NCBI GenBank assembly: GCA_964530825.1
Contig: CAZHCA010000012.1
Coordinates: forward strand, 72,010-136,009
Direction of reading: 5' to 3'
Source: CAZHCA01 sp964530825
GTDB taxonomy: Bacteria; Bacteroidota; Bacteroidia; Chitinophagales; Saprospiraceae
DNA: 64,000 nt
The translations under genes and the position numbers were made by a program. Below, piece by piece: positions 17,050 to 26,296 of the stretch. The notes under the pieces were generated by a model that worked only from the letters and a program-made list of their open reading frames with translations, was not told where the DNA came from and ran no database searches. The first letter of the stretch is position 1. Every line of letters begins with the position of its first letter.

Positions 17050-18762
17050 ATGCGTAACTACCTGTTCTTCCAGATTTTTTTCCTTGTCTTGCTGCTATCT
17101 GCATGCCAGCAAACCAGCGGGCCCAACTACACCAGTCAAACCTCCAGCATAACCGATACGGCTATGATTGTGTCAGCACATCCATTAGCTACACGCGCCG
17201 GATTGGAGGTTTTGCGACGTGGCGGCAACGCTGTTGATGCTACCGTCGCCGTTCAGTTTGCCCTTGCCGTCGTTTACCCCAGAGCGGGCAATATTGGCGG
17301 GGGCGGCTTTATGGTCATCCGTCAACCCGACGGGACCAGCGACGCCATCGACTACCGGGAAGCCTCACCGGCTGCGGCCCTGCGCGACATGTACCTCAAC
17401 GAAAAGGGCGAAGTCATATCCGAACGTAGCCAGAGAGGCCATCTGGCCGCCGGCGTGCCCGGCACGGTCGACGGACTGCTGAAAGCTTGGGAAAAATACG
17501 GGCGCTTGACCAAGCGCGTAGCGATTTTGGACCCCGCCATCCGTCTGGCCCGTGAAGGCTTTCAGCTCAGTGCTACCGAAGCCGACCGTCTGAACCGCTT
17601 CCAAGAAGATCTGCAGTCCTTTACACCCGACCAAAACCCTTTTATACGGCGGAAACCTTGGCGAGCAGGCGATCTATTGGTACAACCCGACCTAGCCCGC
17701 ACCCTGGAGCGCATACGCGAGCAGGGGCGAGCAGGCTTTTACGCCGGCAAAACCGCTCAATTGGTGGAAGCAGAAATGCAGGCCGGCGGAGGATTAATTA
17801 CAACAACCGACCTCAAAAATTATCAGGCGAAATGGCGAGAGCCCATCGTTTTTACCTATAAAAACTACCGTATCATATCCATGTCGCCTCCCAGTAGCGG
17901 CGGCATAGCTCTAGGGCAGCTGTTTGGGCTGGTCGAACCCTACCCGATTGAGGATTACGGCTTTCAATCGGCCCGCACGGCTCATCTCATGGTGGAGGCA
18001 ATGCGCCGCGTGTACGCCGACCGGGCTGAATATCTTGGTGATCCCGACTACGTGGAGATCCCCGTAATGCGACTAATGGATTCCGCCTACCTGGTAAAAC
18101 GCATGGATACTTTTGACCCGAATGCTGCCACCGTGAGCGACACCCTCCTGGCGGGCGACTTCGCCCCACTCCCCGAATCGTTTGAAACCACCCACACCTC
18201 GACCGTTGATGAATCGGGCATGGCCGTATCGGTCACGACTACCATCAATTCGAATTATGGGAGTAAAGTCATGGTGCGTGGGGCTGGTTTTTTCCTCAAT
18301 AACGAAATGGACGATTTCAGCGCGAAACCTGGCGTACCTAACATCTATGGCCTCATCGGTGCCGAAGCTAATTCCATTGCCCCCGGTAAACGTATGCTTA
18401 GTTCCATGACGCCGACTATTATCGAGCGCAACGATTCCCTTTATCTCGTCCTGGGCACACCTGGCGGTTCGACTATCATCACCTCCGTGTTCCAGGTTGC
18501 CCTCAACGTCATGGCGTTCGATATGCCAATTGACTCGGCCGTTGCTGCCCCACGCTTCCACCACCAGTGGCTACCCGACCACATTTCGGTAGAAAGAAAT
18601 GCCTTAACACCCGATGTCCGGCAAGCCCTACGCGCTCTTGGGCATTCCTTTAAAGACCGCTCCTCTATTGCCATTGTCAAAGCCATCCATGTGCTGCCCG
18701 ACGGGCGCCTGCACGGGACCGGCGACCCCCGGAATCCTGATGACCACGCGGAAGGGATATAG
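17050..18762 (+). CDS. ggt: Gamma-glutamyltransferase, lipoprotein precursor
   Basis: The 570-residue precursor starts with a lipoprotein signal (LLLSACQQTSG). It has the Ggt layout: AMIVSAHPLATRAGLEVLRRGGNAVDA near residue 38, NIGGGGFMVIR, then the autocleavage site ESFETTHTSTVDESG, where the second Thr of TTH becomes the N-terminal nucleophile of the small subunit. Downstream TTINSNYGSKVM and the substrate-binding MLSSMTPTII (Ser-Ser) are intact, so the enzyme should be active. It would cleave glutathione and gamma-glutamyl peptides in the periplasm. Monocistronic. Confidence 0.95.
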   Translation: MRNYLFFQIFFLVLLLSACQQTSGPNYTSQTSSITDTAMIVSAHPLATRAGLEVLRRGGNAVDATVAVQFALAVVYPRAGNIGGGGFMVIRQPDGTSDAIDYREASPAAALRDMYLNEKGEVISERSQRGHLAAGVPGTVDGLLKAWEKYGRLTKRVAILDPAIRLAREGFQLSATEADRLNRFQEDLQSFTPDQNPFIRRKPWRAGDLLVQPDLARTLERIREQGRAGFYAGKTAQLVEAEMQAGGGLITTTDLKNYQAKWREPIVFTYKNYRIISMSPPSSGGIALGQLFGLVEPYPIEDYGFQSARTAHLMVEAMRRVYADRAEYLGDPDYVEIPVMRLMDSAYLVKRMDTFDPNAATVSDTLLAGDFAPLPESFETTHTSTVDESGMAVSVTTTINSNYGSKVMVRGAGFFLNNEMDDFSAKPGVPNIYGLIGAEANSIAPGKRMLSSMTPTIIERNDSLYLVLGTPGGSTIITSVFQVALNVMAFDMPIDSAVAAPRFHHQWLPDHISVERNALTPDVRQALRALGHSFKDRSSIAIVKAIHVLPDGRLHGTGDPRNPDDHAEGI

Positions 18763-18850
18763 GCGTAGCCGCCAGCCCTCCCTCGCGATGAGGTCCGAAT
18801 CCCTAAACCTTTTCCACCATAGACGGTTCTTCTATCAAATTCGGTAATGC

Positions 18851-19447
18851 ATGCTACGCTTTTTACTTTGCGCTTTCTTGCTTTTGATTGGCACGCAACT
18901 TTGGGCACAATCACATGACGAATTTCTACGACAGTACAATGCCGACCGATTACAACGGCAAAAAGTGGGTATGCTGGTACTGGGTACCTGGGCCGTAGGA
19001 AACATTGCTACCGGTTTAGTCCTGCAGGGGCGACACAGTGGGTCCGAGAAGCAGTTTCACCTCATGAACGCAGGGTGGAATGCTGTAAACCTGGGCATTG
19101 CTGCTTTTGGATACATCAATGCCATGAAAGCCGACCCGGCCAGTTTCGGACTGTACGAAACCGCACAGCAACAACACGGATTTCAAAAAGCGCTGTTGTT
19201 TAATGCGGGATTGGATGTAGGCTATGTCATGGGTGGCCTTTATCTGATGGAGCGTAGTAAAAATGCTGAAAAGAATGTCGACCAACTCAAAGGATTTGGG
19301 AAGTCAATCATTCTGCAGGGCAGTTTCCTATTCGTCTTTGACCTGGTAAATTACTTTATCAACGTTCCGTATAATAAAGAACTTGCTCCCCTAATGAGTA
19401 GCGTCTATTTCGATGGACAGCAATTCGGTCTGGTCTTGCAGTTTTAG
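18851..19447 (+). CDS. Exported or membrane protein of unknown function (DUF6992-like)
   Basis: The 198-residue product begins with a signal peptide (FLLCAFLLLIGTQLWAQS) and then has about four hydrophobic segments: GMLVLGTWAVGNIATG, NAVNLGIAAFGYI, LLFNAGLDVGYVMGGLYL and SIILQGSFLFVFDLVNYF. The HLMNAGWNAVNLGIA stretch is recurrent in a family of Bacteroidota membrane proteins that I tentatively equate with DUF6992. No catalytic motif is visible. It lies 88 bp after ggt and 212 bp before the SUF operon, so it may be read from the ggt promoter. Confidence 0.65.
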   Translation: MLRFLLCAFLLLIGTQLWAQSHDEFLRQYNADRLQRQKVGMLVLGTWAVGNIATGLVLQGRHSGSEKQFHLMNAGWNAVNLGIAAFGYINAMKADPASFGLYETAQQQHGFQKALLFNAGLDVGYVMGGLYLMERSKNAEKNVDQLKGFGKSIILQGSFLFVFDLVNYFINVPYNKELAPLMSSVYFDGQQFGLVLQF

Positions 19448-19579
19448 GACTACCAAAAAAATCTTTCGGGTGTTTTTCTTAAACCCTTGACTTCCTGATC
19501 TTTACCTCCTGAAAGACTTCTATTTTGACCTTTGTACCACTTAATTTTCCGAAAACGTAGTTTTTTCCCTAAACCTTAT

Positions 19580-19623
19580 TTATACTTTTTTGTATAATTC
19601 ATAACTTCACCGCTTAATAAGCG
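19580..19623. promoter_or_regulatory. Two inverted repeats upstream of the SUF operon
   Basis: TTATAC-TTTTTT-GTATAA (19580-19597) and CGCTTA-A-TAAGCG (19611-19623) are perfect dyads in the 212-bp leader of sufB. An Rrf2-family regulator is encoded at the operon's end, so one of them may be its operator. This is inference; IscR-type sites vary widely. Confidence 0.4.
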
Positions 19624-19659
19624 ATGCATTAATGAACACCGTTAAAAATCAATAGCCGT

Positions 19660-21105
19660 ATGAGTGATTCCATGCAAACATTGGAAGCCCACACGAAGAG
19701 TGACTATAAATTTGGCTTCGTCTCGAATGTAGAATCGGAGACCCTGCCAAAGGGACTTAATGAAGATACCATTCGCGCCATTTCGGCGAAGAAGAACGAA
19801 CCCGAGTTTGTCTTGGAATGGCGCCTGAAAGCCTTCCGTCACTGGCAAGACATGAAAGAACCGAAGTGGGTTAATGTAACCTACCCACCCATTGACTACC
19901 AGGATATCGTCTATTACGCTGCGCCCAAGAAGAAGCCGCAGCTGGAAAGCCTCGACGAGGTAGATCCGGAAATATTGGCCACTTACGAAAAGCTGGGCAT
20001 TCCCCTGGAGGAGCAAAAAATGCTTGCCGGTGTTGCGGTAGATGCTGTTTTTGACAGCGTATCCATCAAAACCACGTATCGCGAGAAGCTGGCCGAGTTG
20101 GGTATCGTCTTTTCTTCTTTTAGTGAAGCTGTGCACGAATACCCCGAATTGATTAAGAAATACTTGGGAAGCGTTGTACCCTACACAGATAACTATTTCA
20201 CAGCACTCAATAGCGCCGTATTCAGCGATGGTTCCTTTGTTTACATTCCCAAGGGAGTGCGTTGCCCCATGGAACTATCAACCTATTTCCGCATCAATGA
20301 AATGAATACGGGACAGTTTGAGCGCACACTGATCATTGCCGAAGAAGGCAGCTACGTAAGCTATCTGGAAGGCTGTACGGCTCCGATGCGCGATGAAAAT
20401 CAGCTGCACGCGGCCGTTGTGGAGCTGGTAGCGCTGGATAATGCAACCATCAAGTATTCTACTGTTCAGAACTGGTACCCCGGCGACAAAAACGGCAAAG
20501 GTGGGATCTACAACTTCGTCACCAAGCGGGGCCTGTGCGAGGGTAAAAACTCCAAAATTACCTGGACGCAGGTAGAGACTGGCTCAGCCATCACCTGGAA
20601 GTACCCAAGTTGCGTACTGAAGGGCGACAACTCGGTAGGTGAGTTCTACTCGGTAGCCGTGACTAATAATCGCCAGCAAGCCGATACTGGAACCAAAATG
20701 ATCCACATTGGTAAAAATACTCGCTCGACGATCATCTCGAAAGGTATTTCGGCCGGTACCAGCCAGAACTCATACCGGGGTATGGTAAAAATTGGCAAAA
20801 AAGCAGAGAACGCTCACAACTTCTCTCAGTGTGACTCTATGTTAATGGGTGACCGTTGTGGTGCGCATACCTTTCCTTACCTGGAGGTCGAAAACAACTC
20901 GGCCAAGGTAGAGCATGAAGCCACCACTTCCAAAATCGGTGAAGACCAGCTCTTTTACCTCATGCAGCGCGGCCTGAGCGAAGAAGATGCCATCAATACC
21001 ATCGTAAATGGCTACGTGAAGGAGGTAATCAACGAATTGCCAATGGAATTTGCAGTGGAGGCCCAAAAACTACTGGCTATTTCCCTGGAGGGTAGTGTAG
21101 GCTAA
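19660..21105 (+). CDS. sufB: Fe-S cluster assembly scaffold SufB
   Basis: The 481-residue protein has the SufB length and hallmark blocks: KPQLESLDEVDPEI, VFDSVSIKTTYRE, PKGVRCPMELSTYFRIN, EGSYVSYLEGCTAP (Cys region), NWYPGDKNGKGGIYNFVTKRG, and the C-terminal SQCDSMLMGDRCGAHTFPY, followed by EHEATTSKIGEDQLFYL. SufB forms the SufBC2D complex on which nascent clusters are built. It is the first gene of a six-gene operon, and the next gene starts 30 bp downstream. Confidence 0.97.
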   Translation: MSDSMQTLEAHTKSDYKFGFVSNVESETLPKGLNEDTIRAISAKKNEPEFVLEWRLKAFRHWQDMKEPKWVNVTYPPIDYQDIVYYAAPKKKPQLESLDEVDPEILATYEKLGIPLEEQKMLAGVAVDAVFDSVSIKTTYREKLAELGIVFSSFSEAVHEYPELIKKYLGSVVPYTDNYFTALNSAVFSDGSFVYIPKGVRCPMELSTYFRINEMNTGQFERTLIIAEEGSYVSYLEGCTAPMRDENQLHAAVVELVALDNATIKYSTVQNWYPGDKNGKGGIYNFVTKRGLCEGKNSKITWTQVETGSAITWKYPSCVLKGDNSVGEFYSVAVTNNRQQADTGTKMIHIGKNTRSTIISKGISAGTSQNSYRGMVKIGKKAENAHNFSQCDSMLMGDRCGAHTFPYLEVENNSAKVEHEATTSKIGEDQLFYLMQRGLSEEDAINTIVNGYVKEVINELPMEFAVEAQKLLAISLEGSVG

Positions 21106-21135
21106 CTTTTATCAAAAAACGGAAAAACAATCATT

Positions 21136-21891
21136 ATGCTGAATATCAGAGAGCTACGGGCTTCCGTAGAAGATAAAGAGATATTACAAGGTATTAATTT
21201 GGAGGTTAAACCTGGTGAAGTGCACGCCCTGATGGGCCCGAATGGATCGGGTAAAAGTACCCTTGCCAATGTCTTGGCTGGCCGTGAAGCTTTTGAAGTG
21301 ACCGGAGGAGAAGTTACTTTCGAAGGTGAGGACCTTCTGGAAATGGAAGTCGATGAGCGCGCCCGGGCGGGTATTTTTATGGCTTTTCAGTATCCAGTAG
21401 AGATACCGGGGGTAAGTACCTCTAGTTTTTTGAAAAGCATTGTCAATTCTATTCGCAAGGGACAAGGTAAGGAAGAGCTGTCGGCCCCGGAAATGCTCAA
21501 GTTGATCCGCGAGAAGATCAACCTGGTGGGTATGGACCAAAGCCTGCTTAAGCGGTCGCTCAACGAGGGCTTTTCCGGTGGGGAGAAAAAGCGACACGAG
21601 ATGCTGCAAATGGCGCTTCTGGAGCCCAAATTGGCCATACTCGACGAAACGGACTCCGGCCTTGACATCGACGCTTTGCGCATCGTAGCCGATGCAGTCA
21701 ACCAACTGCGGAACCAGAATCGCGCTTTCATTATCGTGACGCATTACCAGCGGCTACTGGATTATATCGTGCCAGATCAGGTTCATGTGCTATTCGGCGG
21801 GAAGATTGCCAAATCGGGCGACAAAAACCTGGCGCTGGAACTCGAAGAAAAAGGTTACGACTGGATTAAAGAAGAGGCCGCCACGGCCTAA
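21136..21891 (+). CDS. sufC: Fe-S assembly ATPase SufC
   Basis: The 251-residue ABC ATPase has Walker A GPNGSGKST (residues ~35-43), a Q-loop in MAFQYPVEIPGV, the SufC-type signature FSGGEKKRHEMLQM, Walker B LAILDETDSGLDID and the switch His in VTHYQRLL. It has no membrane partner. In the SUF complex it drives conformational change of SufB and SufD. It is 18 bp upstream of sufD. Confidence 0.97.
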   Translation: MLNIRELRASVEDKEILQGINLEVKPGEVHALMGPNGSGKSTLANVLAGREAFEVTGGEVTFEGEDLLEMEVDERARAGIFMAFQYPVEIPGVSTSSFLKSIVNSIRKGQGKEELSAPEMLKLIREKINLVGMDQSLLKRSLNEGFSGGEKKRHEMLQMALLEPKLAILDETDSGLDIDALRIVADAVNQLRNQNRAFIIVTHYQRLLDYIVPDQVHVLFGGKIAKSGDKNLALELEEKGYDWIKEEAATA

Positions 21892-21909
21892 TTAAACCCT
21901 TAATGTATT

Positions 21910-23256
21910 ATGGCAATCACGGCAACTGACGATAAAAACATTCAGAAATTTAAACGCCTCTTTGCAGAGTTCGAGCAACACCTCAATGGGCAAAAAGCAA
22001 ACCCCATGCATGTGTTGCGCCGATCGGCCTTCGAACGCCTTGTTGGTACTGCTTTTCCTACCCGTAAGCACGAGGATTGGAAATATACTAGCGTAGCGAA
22101 ACTACTGCAACCCGAATACCGCCGAGCACAGCCGACAGCGATCAAGCGCTCAGATTTAACCTCTTTTCAGATTCCCAAGCTGGATGCCTGGCAGCTAGTG
22201 TTCGTCAACGGACACTATCAGGCAGACTTGTCTCAACTCGAGGGGCTAACGGCAGGACTAACCGTAATTTCGGTTAATGAAGCCTTGCAGGATGAAAAAT
22301 TTGGTCCGCTGCTGCAGGATCAGTTGAAACGAACGATCGAACAGACAGATCATCCGTTTTTCCTATTGAATACTGTTTTTGCCGATGGCGGAATCTTCAT
22401 CCACGCGGATAAAAACGCCGTCGCCGAAAAACCTTTTCATCTTCTCTACCTTACCGACGCAGAAGAGCAGCCTCAAATGGCCAGTCCGCGCCGTGTGGTT
22501 ATTGCAGAGCAGAATAGCAAGGTGACACTGATCGAGACTTATGTAAGTATGGAAAAGTATGGCAGTGAATATTTTAACAATAGCGCTGCGCAGATTTTCA
22601 TCCGTCCAAATGCGGAAGTAAGGCACTACAAAATCCAGGAAGAAAGCCGAACAGCCTACCAGATCAACGTTTCGGAGGTATTCCAGGATCGCGATAGTCG
22701 CTATTCCAACTACACGGTCGACCTGGGCGGACAGTTAGTCCGCAATAATATCTATGTACACCTCCAAGACCAAAATATCGAGTCGAATCTCTACGGCGTG
22801 TATCTGCCAAAAGGCAAGCAACACATCGATAACCAAACGAGTATCGACCACGCCTTCCCGCATTGCAACAGCAACGAGCTGTACAAAGGCGTAATTACGG
22901 ATAAAGGCCGGGGCGTATTCAATGGAAAAGTATATGTACGTCAAGATGCGCAAAAGACCAATGCTTTTCAGCAAAACAGTAGCCTAGTCCTGTCGGAAAC
23001 AGCCATTATGGATACCAAGCCCCAACTGGAAATCTTTGCCGATGACGTGAAGTGCAGCCACGGCGCCACAGTCGGGCAATTAGATGAAAATGCCGTTTTC
23101 TACCTGCGCTCTCGCGGCCTGACTGATTACGAAGCGCGCCAGACGCTCCAGTATGCGTTTTTATTGGAAGTCATCGAAACCATTCCGCACGAAGCCCTGC
23201 AAGCTTATGTAGAAGCGCTGGTCCGGGACAAATTTGCGGAAACACTAGATAGCTAA
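21910..23256 (+). CDS. sufD: Fe-S cluster assembly protein SufD
   Basis: The 448-residue protein has an N-terminal helical region with TRKHEDWKYTSV, a long beta-helix core, and the C-terminal SufBD signature DDVKCSHGATVGQLDENAVFYLRSRGL, which contains the His used in iron acquisition in studied SufD proteins. It pairs with SufB in SufBC2D. Two bases separate it from sufS, indicating translational coupling. Confidence 0.96.
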   Translation: MAITATDDKNIQKFKRLFAEFEQHLNGQKANPMHVLRRSAFERLVGTAFPTRKHEDWKYTSVAKLLQPEYRRAQPTAIKRSDLTSFQIPKLDAWQLVFVNGHYQADLSQLEGLTAGLTVISVNEALQDEKFGPLLQDQLKRTIEQTDHPFFLLNTVFADGGIFIHADKNAVAEKPFHLLYLTDAEEQPQMASPRRVVIAEQNSKVTLIETYVSMEKYGSEYFNNSAAQIFIRPNAEVRHYKIQEESRTAYQINVSEVFQDRDSRYSNYTVDLGGQLVRNNIYVHLQDQNIESNLYGVYLPKGKQHIDNQTSIDHAFPHCNSNELYKGVITDKGRGVFNGKVYVRQDAQKTNAFQQNSSLVLSETAIMDTKPQLEIFADDVKCSHGATVGQLDENAVFYLRSRGLTDYEARQTLQYAFLLEVIETIPHEALQAYVEALVRDKFAETLDS

Positions 23257-23258
23257 AT

Positions 23259-24503
23259 ATGGAAATTAAGATCAATATATCAACTCCTTTAGATGTCGAA
23301 CGTATCCGGTCCGATTTTCCCATTCTCAATCGGGAAATGAATGGCAAACCATTGGTGTTTCTCGACAGTGCCGCCTCCAGCCAAAAGCCGGAAGCGGTTG
23401 TGCGGGTAATGAATGAATACTACGCCCAAACCCATGCCAATGTGCACCGGGGAGTATATAAACTTAGTCAGGAAGCAACGGATGCCTTCGAGGCATCACG
23501 CCGTAAAGTTGCTCGCCTTATTAATGCGCCGACCGATCAGGAAGTTATTTTTGTGCGTGGTGCGACGGAAGGGATCAACCTGGTAGCTGCTTCCTATGGC
23601 CGAAAATTTATTGGAAAGGGCGACGAGATCCTGATTTCCACCATGGAGCACCACTCTAACATTGTGCCCTGGCAACTGATTGCGGAAGAAATGGGCGCTA
23701 AAATCCGGATAATCCCCATCAGCGAGGCGGGCGAAATCCAAATGGACGCCTACGCCGATATGCTGAACAAAAGGGTGAAAATGGTAGCGGTTAACCACAT
23801 TTCCAATACCCTGGGGACTATTAATCCGATCAAGGAAATCGTAGCCCAGGCGCACGAATACGGGATTCCTGTTCTTGTTGACGGTGCGCAGGCTATTCCC
23901 CACATGAAAGTAAATGTGCAGGAACTGGATGCCGACTTTTACACCTTCTCCGGACACAAAATGTTTGGTCCGACCGGCATCGGCGTGCTTTATGGTAAGG
24001 AAAAATGGCTCAATGCCATGCCCCCCTACCATGGTGGCGGAGAGATGATCAAGACCGTCAGTTTCGAAAAGACAACCTACAACGAAATTCCTTTCAAATT
24101 CGAGGCTGGAACACCGGATATTGCCGGCGCCATCGGACTGGGTGCAGCTGCCGACTACATTATTTCCATCGGGCACGAAGCCATCCAGGAATACGAAACC
24201 GAGCTACTGGAATACGCCACGCAGCAACTTTCCCGAATCGAAGGTATTCGCATCATCGGTACGGCGGCTCATAAGGCAAGTGTAATCTCCTTCTTGATAG
24301 AAGGTACCCATCCTTACGACGTAGGGACTATTCTCGATAAACTGGGCATTGCGGTACGCACGGGACACCACTGTACCCAACCGCTGATGGATTGGTACGG
24401 TATCCCTGGTACCATAAGGGCTTCTTTTGCTTTTTATAACAATAAAGAAGATATCGACCGCCTGGTAGCCGGTGTCGAGCAGGCGGTAAAAATGTTGCGC
24501 TAA
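23259..24503 (+). CDS. sufS: Cysteine desulfurase SufS (group II)
   Basis: The 414-residue PLP enzyme has the fold-type I class V pattern: VFLDSAASSQKPEAV near the start, HANVHRGVYKLSQEATDAFE, FVRGATEGINLVA, MEHHSNIVPW, the PLP Lys in FSGHKMFGPTGIGVLYG, and the persulfide Cys in VRTGHHCTQPLMDW, with the short group II loop. It transfers cysteine sulfur to SufE, encoded 3 bp downstream. Confidence 0.97.
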   Translation: MEIKINISTPLDVERIRSDFPILNREMNGKPLVFLDSAASSQKPEAVVRVMNEYYAQTHANVHRGVYKLSQEATDAFEASRRKVARLINAPTDQEVIFVRGATEGINLVAASYGRKFIGKGDEILISTMEHHSNIVPWQLIAEEMGAKIRIIPISEAGEIQMDAYADMLNKRVKMVAVNHISNTLGTINPIKEIVAQAHEYGIPVLVDGAQAIPHMKVNVQELDADFYTFSGHKMFGPTGIGVLYGKEKWLNAMPPYHGGGEMIKTVSFEKTTYNEIPFKFEAGTPDIAGAIGLGAAADYIISIGHEAIQEYETELLEYATQQLSRIEGIRIIGTAAHKASVISFLIEGTHPYDVGTILDKLGIAVRTGHHCTQPLMDWYGIPGTIRASFAFYNNKEDIDRLVAGVEQAVKMLR

Positions 24504-24506
24504 ACA

Positions 24507-24935
24507 ATGACAAAAGCGATCGATCAGATACAAAAAGAAATCATTGATGAATTCAGTCTTTTCGACGACTGGATGGATAAATACGAGTATATCATCGACC
24601 TGGGTAAACAATTGCCCCTGATTGATGAGGCTTACAAAGACGAGGACCACATCATCAAAGGCTGCCAAAGCAGAGTGTGGCTGCATGCCGATATGGAAGG
24701 AAACAAAGTCGTCTTCAAAGCCGATAGCGACGCCATCATCACAAAGGGCCTGATTGCCCTGCTCGTTCGGGTATTGTCCAACCAAAAACCGGAAGACATT
24801 GCCCATGCCGAATTGAAATTTATTGACGAAATCGGGTTGAAGGAACACCTCTCTCCTACTCGTTCGAACGGTTTACTGAACATGGTCAAGCAAATGAAAC
24901 TTTACGGTCTAGCACTCGAAGGCCGGCAACAATAA
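24507..24935 (+). CDS. sufE: Sulfur acceptor SufE
   Basis: The 142-residue protein shows the SufE pattern: IIDEFSLFDDWMDKYEYIIDLGKQLP, then the acceptor Cys in IIKGCQSRVWL, then ADSDAIITKGLIALLVRVLSNQ and the terminal GLKEHLSPTRSNGLLNM. It receives the persulfide from SufS and passes it to SufB. It is encoded directly after its partner. Confidence 0.96.
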   Translation: MTKAIDQIQKEIIDEFSLFDDWMDKYEYIIDLGKQLPLIDEAYKDEDHIIKGCQSRVWLHADMEGNKVVFKADSDAIITKGLIALLVRVLSNQKPEDIAHAELKFIDEIGLKEHLSPTRSNGLLNMVKQMKLYGLALEGRQQ

Positions 24936-24946
24936 AGAGCGTAATC

Positions 24947-25258
24947 ATGGAGACGACAACGATAGAGAGCAACATCATTGAAGCAGTCAAAACGGTGTAC
25001 GATCCGGAAATCCCGGTTGACATCTATGAATTGGGGTTGATCTACGAAATTGAAGTAGAAGACAACGGCTTGGTAAAAGTCACCATGACCCTAACTTCCC
25101 CGATGTGCCCAGTAGCAGAATCCCTACCCATGGAGGTGCAGGAAAAAATTGCTGCCGTAGAAGGGGTGCGTGAAGTCGAGTTACAGGTGGTGTTCGACCC
25201 GCCTTGGAACAAGGATATGATGAGTGAAGAAGCCCGCTTCCAGTTGGACATGTTTTAG
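24947..25258 (+). CDS. sufT: SufT-like MIP18/DUF59 iron-sulfur assembly protein
   Basis: The 103-residue protein is a single DUF59 domain: VYDPEIPVDIYELGLIYEI, then VKVTMTLTSPMCPVAESLP with the conserved TSP-x-CP Cys, then VEGVREVELQVVFDPPWN. Such proteins assist Fe-S cluster maturation in SUF operons. It starts 11 bp after sufE and ends 74 bp before the regulator gene. Confidence 0.9.
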   Translation: METTTIESNIIEAVKTVYDPEIPVDIYELGLIYEIEVEDNGLVKVTMTLTSPMCPVAESLPMEVQEKIAAVEGVREVELQVVFDPPWNKDMMSEEARFQLDMF

Positions 25259-25332
25259 CCTACCGGTTTTGAATAAATTACTAAAACCAAAGTGGGGCCT
25301 ATGCCCCATGACCAGAATAAATTTAAGCCGCC

Positions 25333-25824
25333 ATGAAAATCTCTGCCCAAGACGAATACGGGTTGCGACTGCTGATCCGCATTGCCGGAGCCGGCAAAGA
25401 AGGGTTGAGTATTGCCCAACTTAGCGACCTAGAAGGTCTTTCCGTCTCTTATGCTGCAAAAATTACGCGTGCCTTGCGCCTAGCCGGTTTTATCCAAAGT
25501 ACCCGCGGACCCCGCGGCGGTTATGTTTTGGCTTTACCCAAAGAAAAAATCATCATTGGTGAAGTCATTAAGGCGATGGGCGGTGAGTTGTTCGATCCTA
25601 CTTTCTGCCAGGACCACTCCGGCGCGATGAAGATCTGCGTCAATTCTGTAGATTGCTCGCTGCGTTCGTTATGGAAAGTGTTGCAAGTAGCGGTCGACCG
25701 CGTATTGGGGCAGGTTACCCTAGCTGATTTGATGAGTGGTGAACAGGCTGCCTCTACGAAGCTGCAAATTATTCTCGACCATATCAACTTTCCGGAATTC
25801 GCCCCCGGCGCCCCAACTCAATGA
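25333..25824 (+). CDS. Rrf2/IscR-family transcriptional regulator
   Basis: The 163-residue protein starts with the Rrf2 winged helix (EYGLRLLIRIA...GLSIAQLSDLEGLSVSYAAKITRALRLAGFI, then TRGPRGGYVLA). Residues ~97-113 hold three Cys (FCQDHSGAMKIC then CVNSVDC; spacing C-x9-C-x5-C), as in IscR-type proteins that bind an Fe-S cluster and sense cluster demand. It is positioned as the last gene of the SUF operon after a 74-bp gap, suggesting feedback on suf, but it might have its own promoter. The 3' end overlaps the convergent phosphoesterase gene by 41 bp. Confidence 0.88.
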   Translation: MKISAQDEYGLRLLIRIAGAGKEGLSIAQLSDLEGLSVSYAAKITRALRLAGFIQSTRGPRGGYVLALPKEKIIIGEVIKAMGGELFDPTFCQDHSGAMKICVNSVDCSLRSLWKVLQVAVDRVLGQVTLADLMSGEQAASTKLQIILDHINFPEFAPGAPTQ

Positions 25825-26296
25825 CCTCCAGGTCTTTAACCTTACCATTTTCTAAACTGAAACGAACGACGGTACGCATTTTATGGAATCCATGGTGCCC
25901 GCATGCTCCCGGGTTGATGTGGATTAATCCATGCTGCTCGTCCCGCATGACTTTGAGGATATGGGAGTGTCCGCAAATAAATAGTCCGGGTTGAATTTCC
26001 TCCATTCGCTCGCGAATTCCTCGTGCGTAACGCCCCGGATAACCACCGATATGGGTCATCCAGACTTTTAGCCCTTCCAATTCAAAGATCTGGTCTTTGG
26101 GGAAATCCAAACGCGCCTGGTAGTCATCAATATTACCGAAAACCGCTCGCAACGGCCGGAATTCGGCCAGGTTATCCGTCACAGCAAGATCGCCGATATC
26201 GCCGGCATGCCAAATCTCATCGCATTGCTCGAAATAATCCAGTATCGAAGCATCCAAATAACTATGGGTATCAGAAAGTAAGCCGATGCGTGTCAT
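25784..26296 (-). CDS. YfcE/MJ0936-type metallophosphodiesterase
   Basis: The 170-residue calcineurin-like phosphoesterase has all metal-binding blocks: LLSDTHSYLD (D-x-H), HAGDIGD (GD), AVFGNIDDY (GN-x-D), MTHIGGYPG (His) and CGHSHILKV (GH-x-H). Its size fits the small YfcE-like family, which hydrolyses phosphodiesters in vitro; the physiological substrate is unknown. It overlaps the upstream MDR gene by 4 bp (ATGA type), so the two are translationally coupled. Confidence 0.9.
   Translation of the reverse strand: MTRIGLLSDTHSYLDASILDYFEQCDEIWHAGDIGDLAVTDNLAEFRPLRAVFGNIDDYQARLDFPKDQIFELEGLKVWMTHIGGYPGRYARGIRERMEEIQPGLFICGHSHILKVMRDEQHGLIHINPGACGHHGFHKMRTVVRFSLENGKVKDLEVIELGRRGRIPES

Noticed and set aside
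23496..24176. 226-codon frame antisense to sufS
   Set aside because: sufS is complete and conserved here; the opposite frame has only low-complexity His/Gly-rich sequence.
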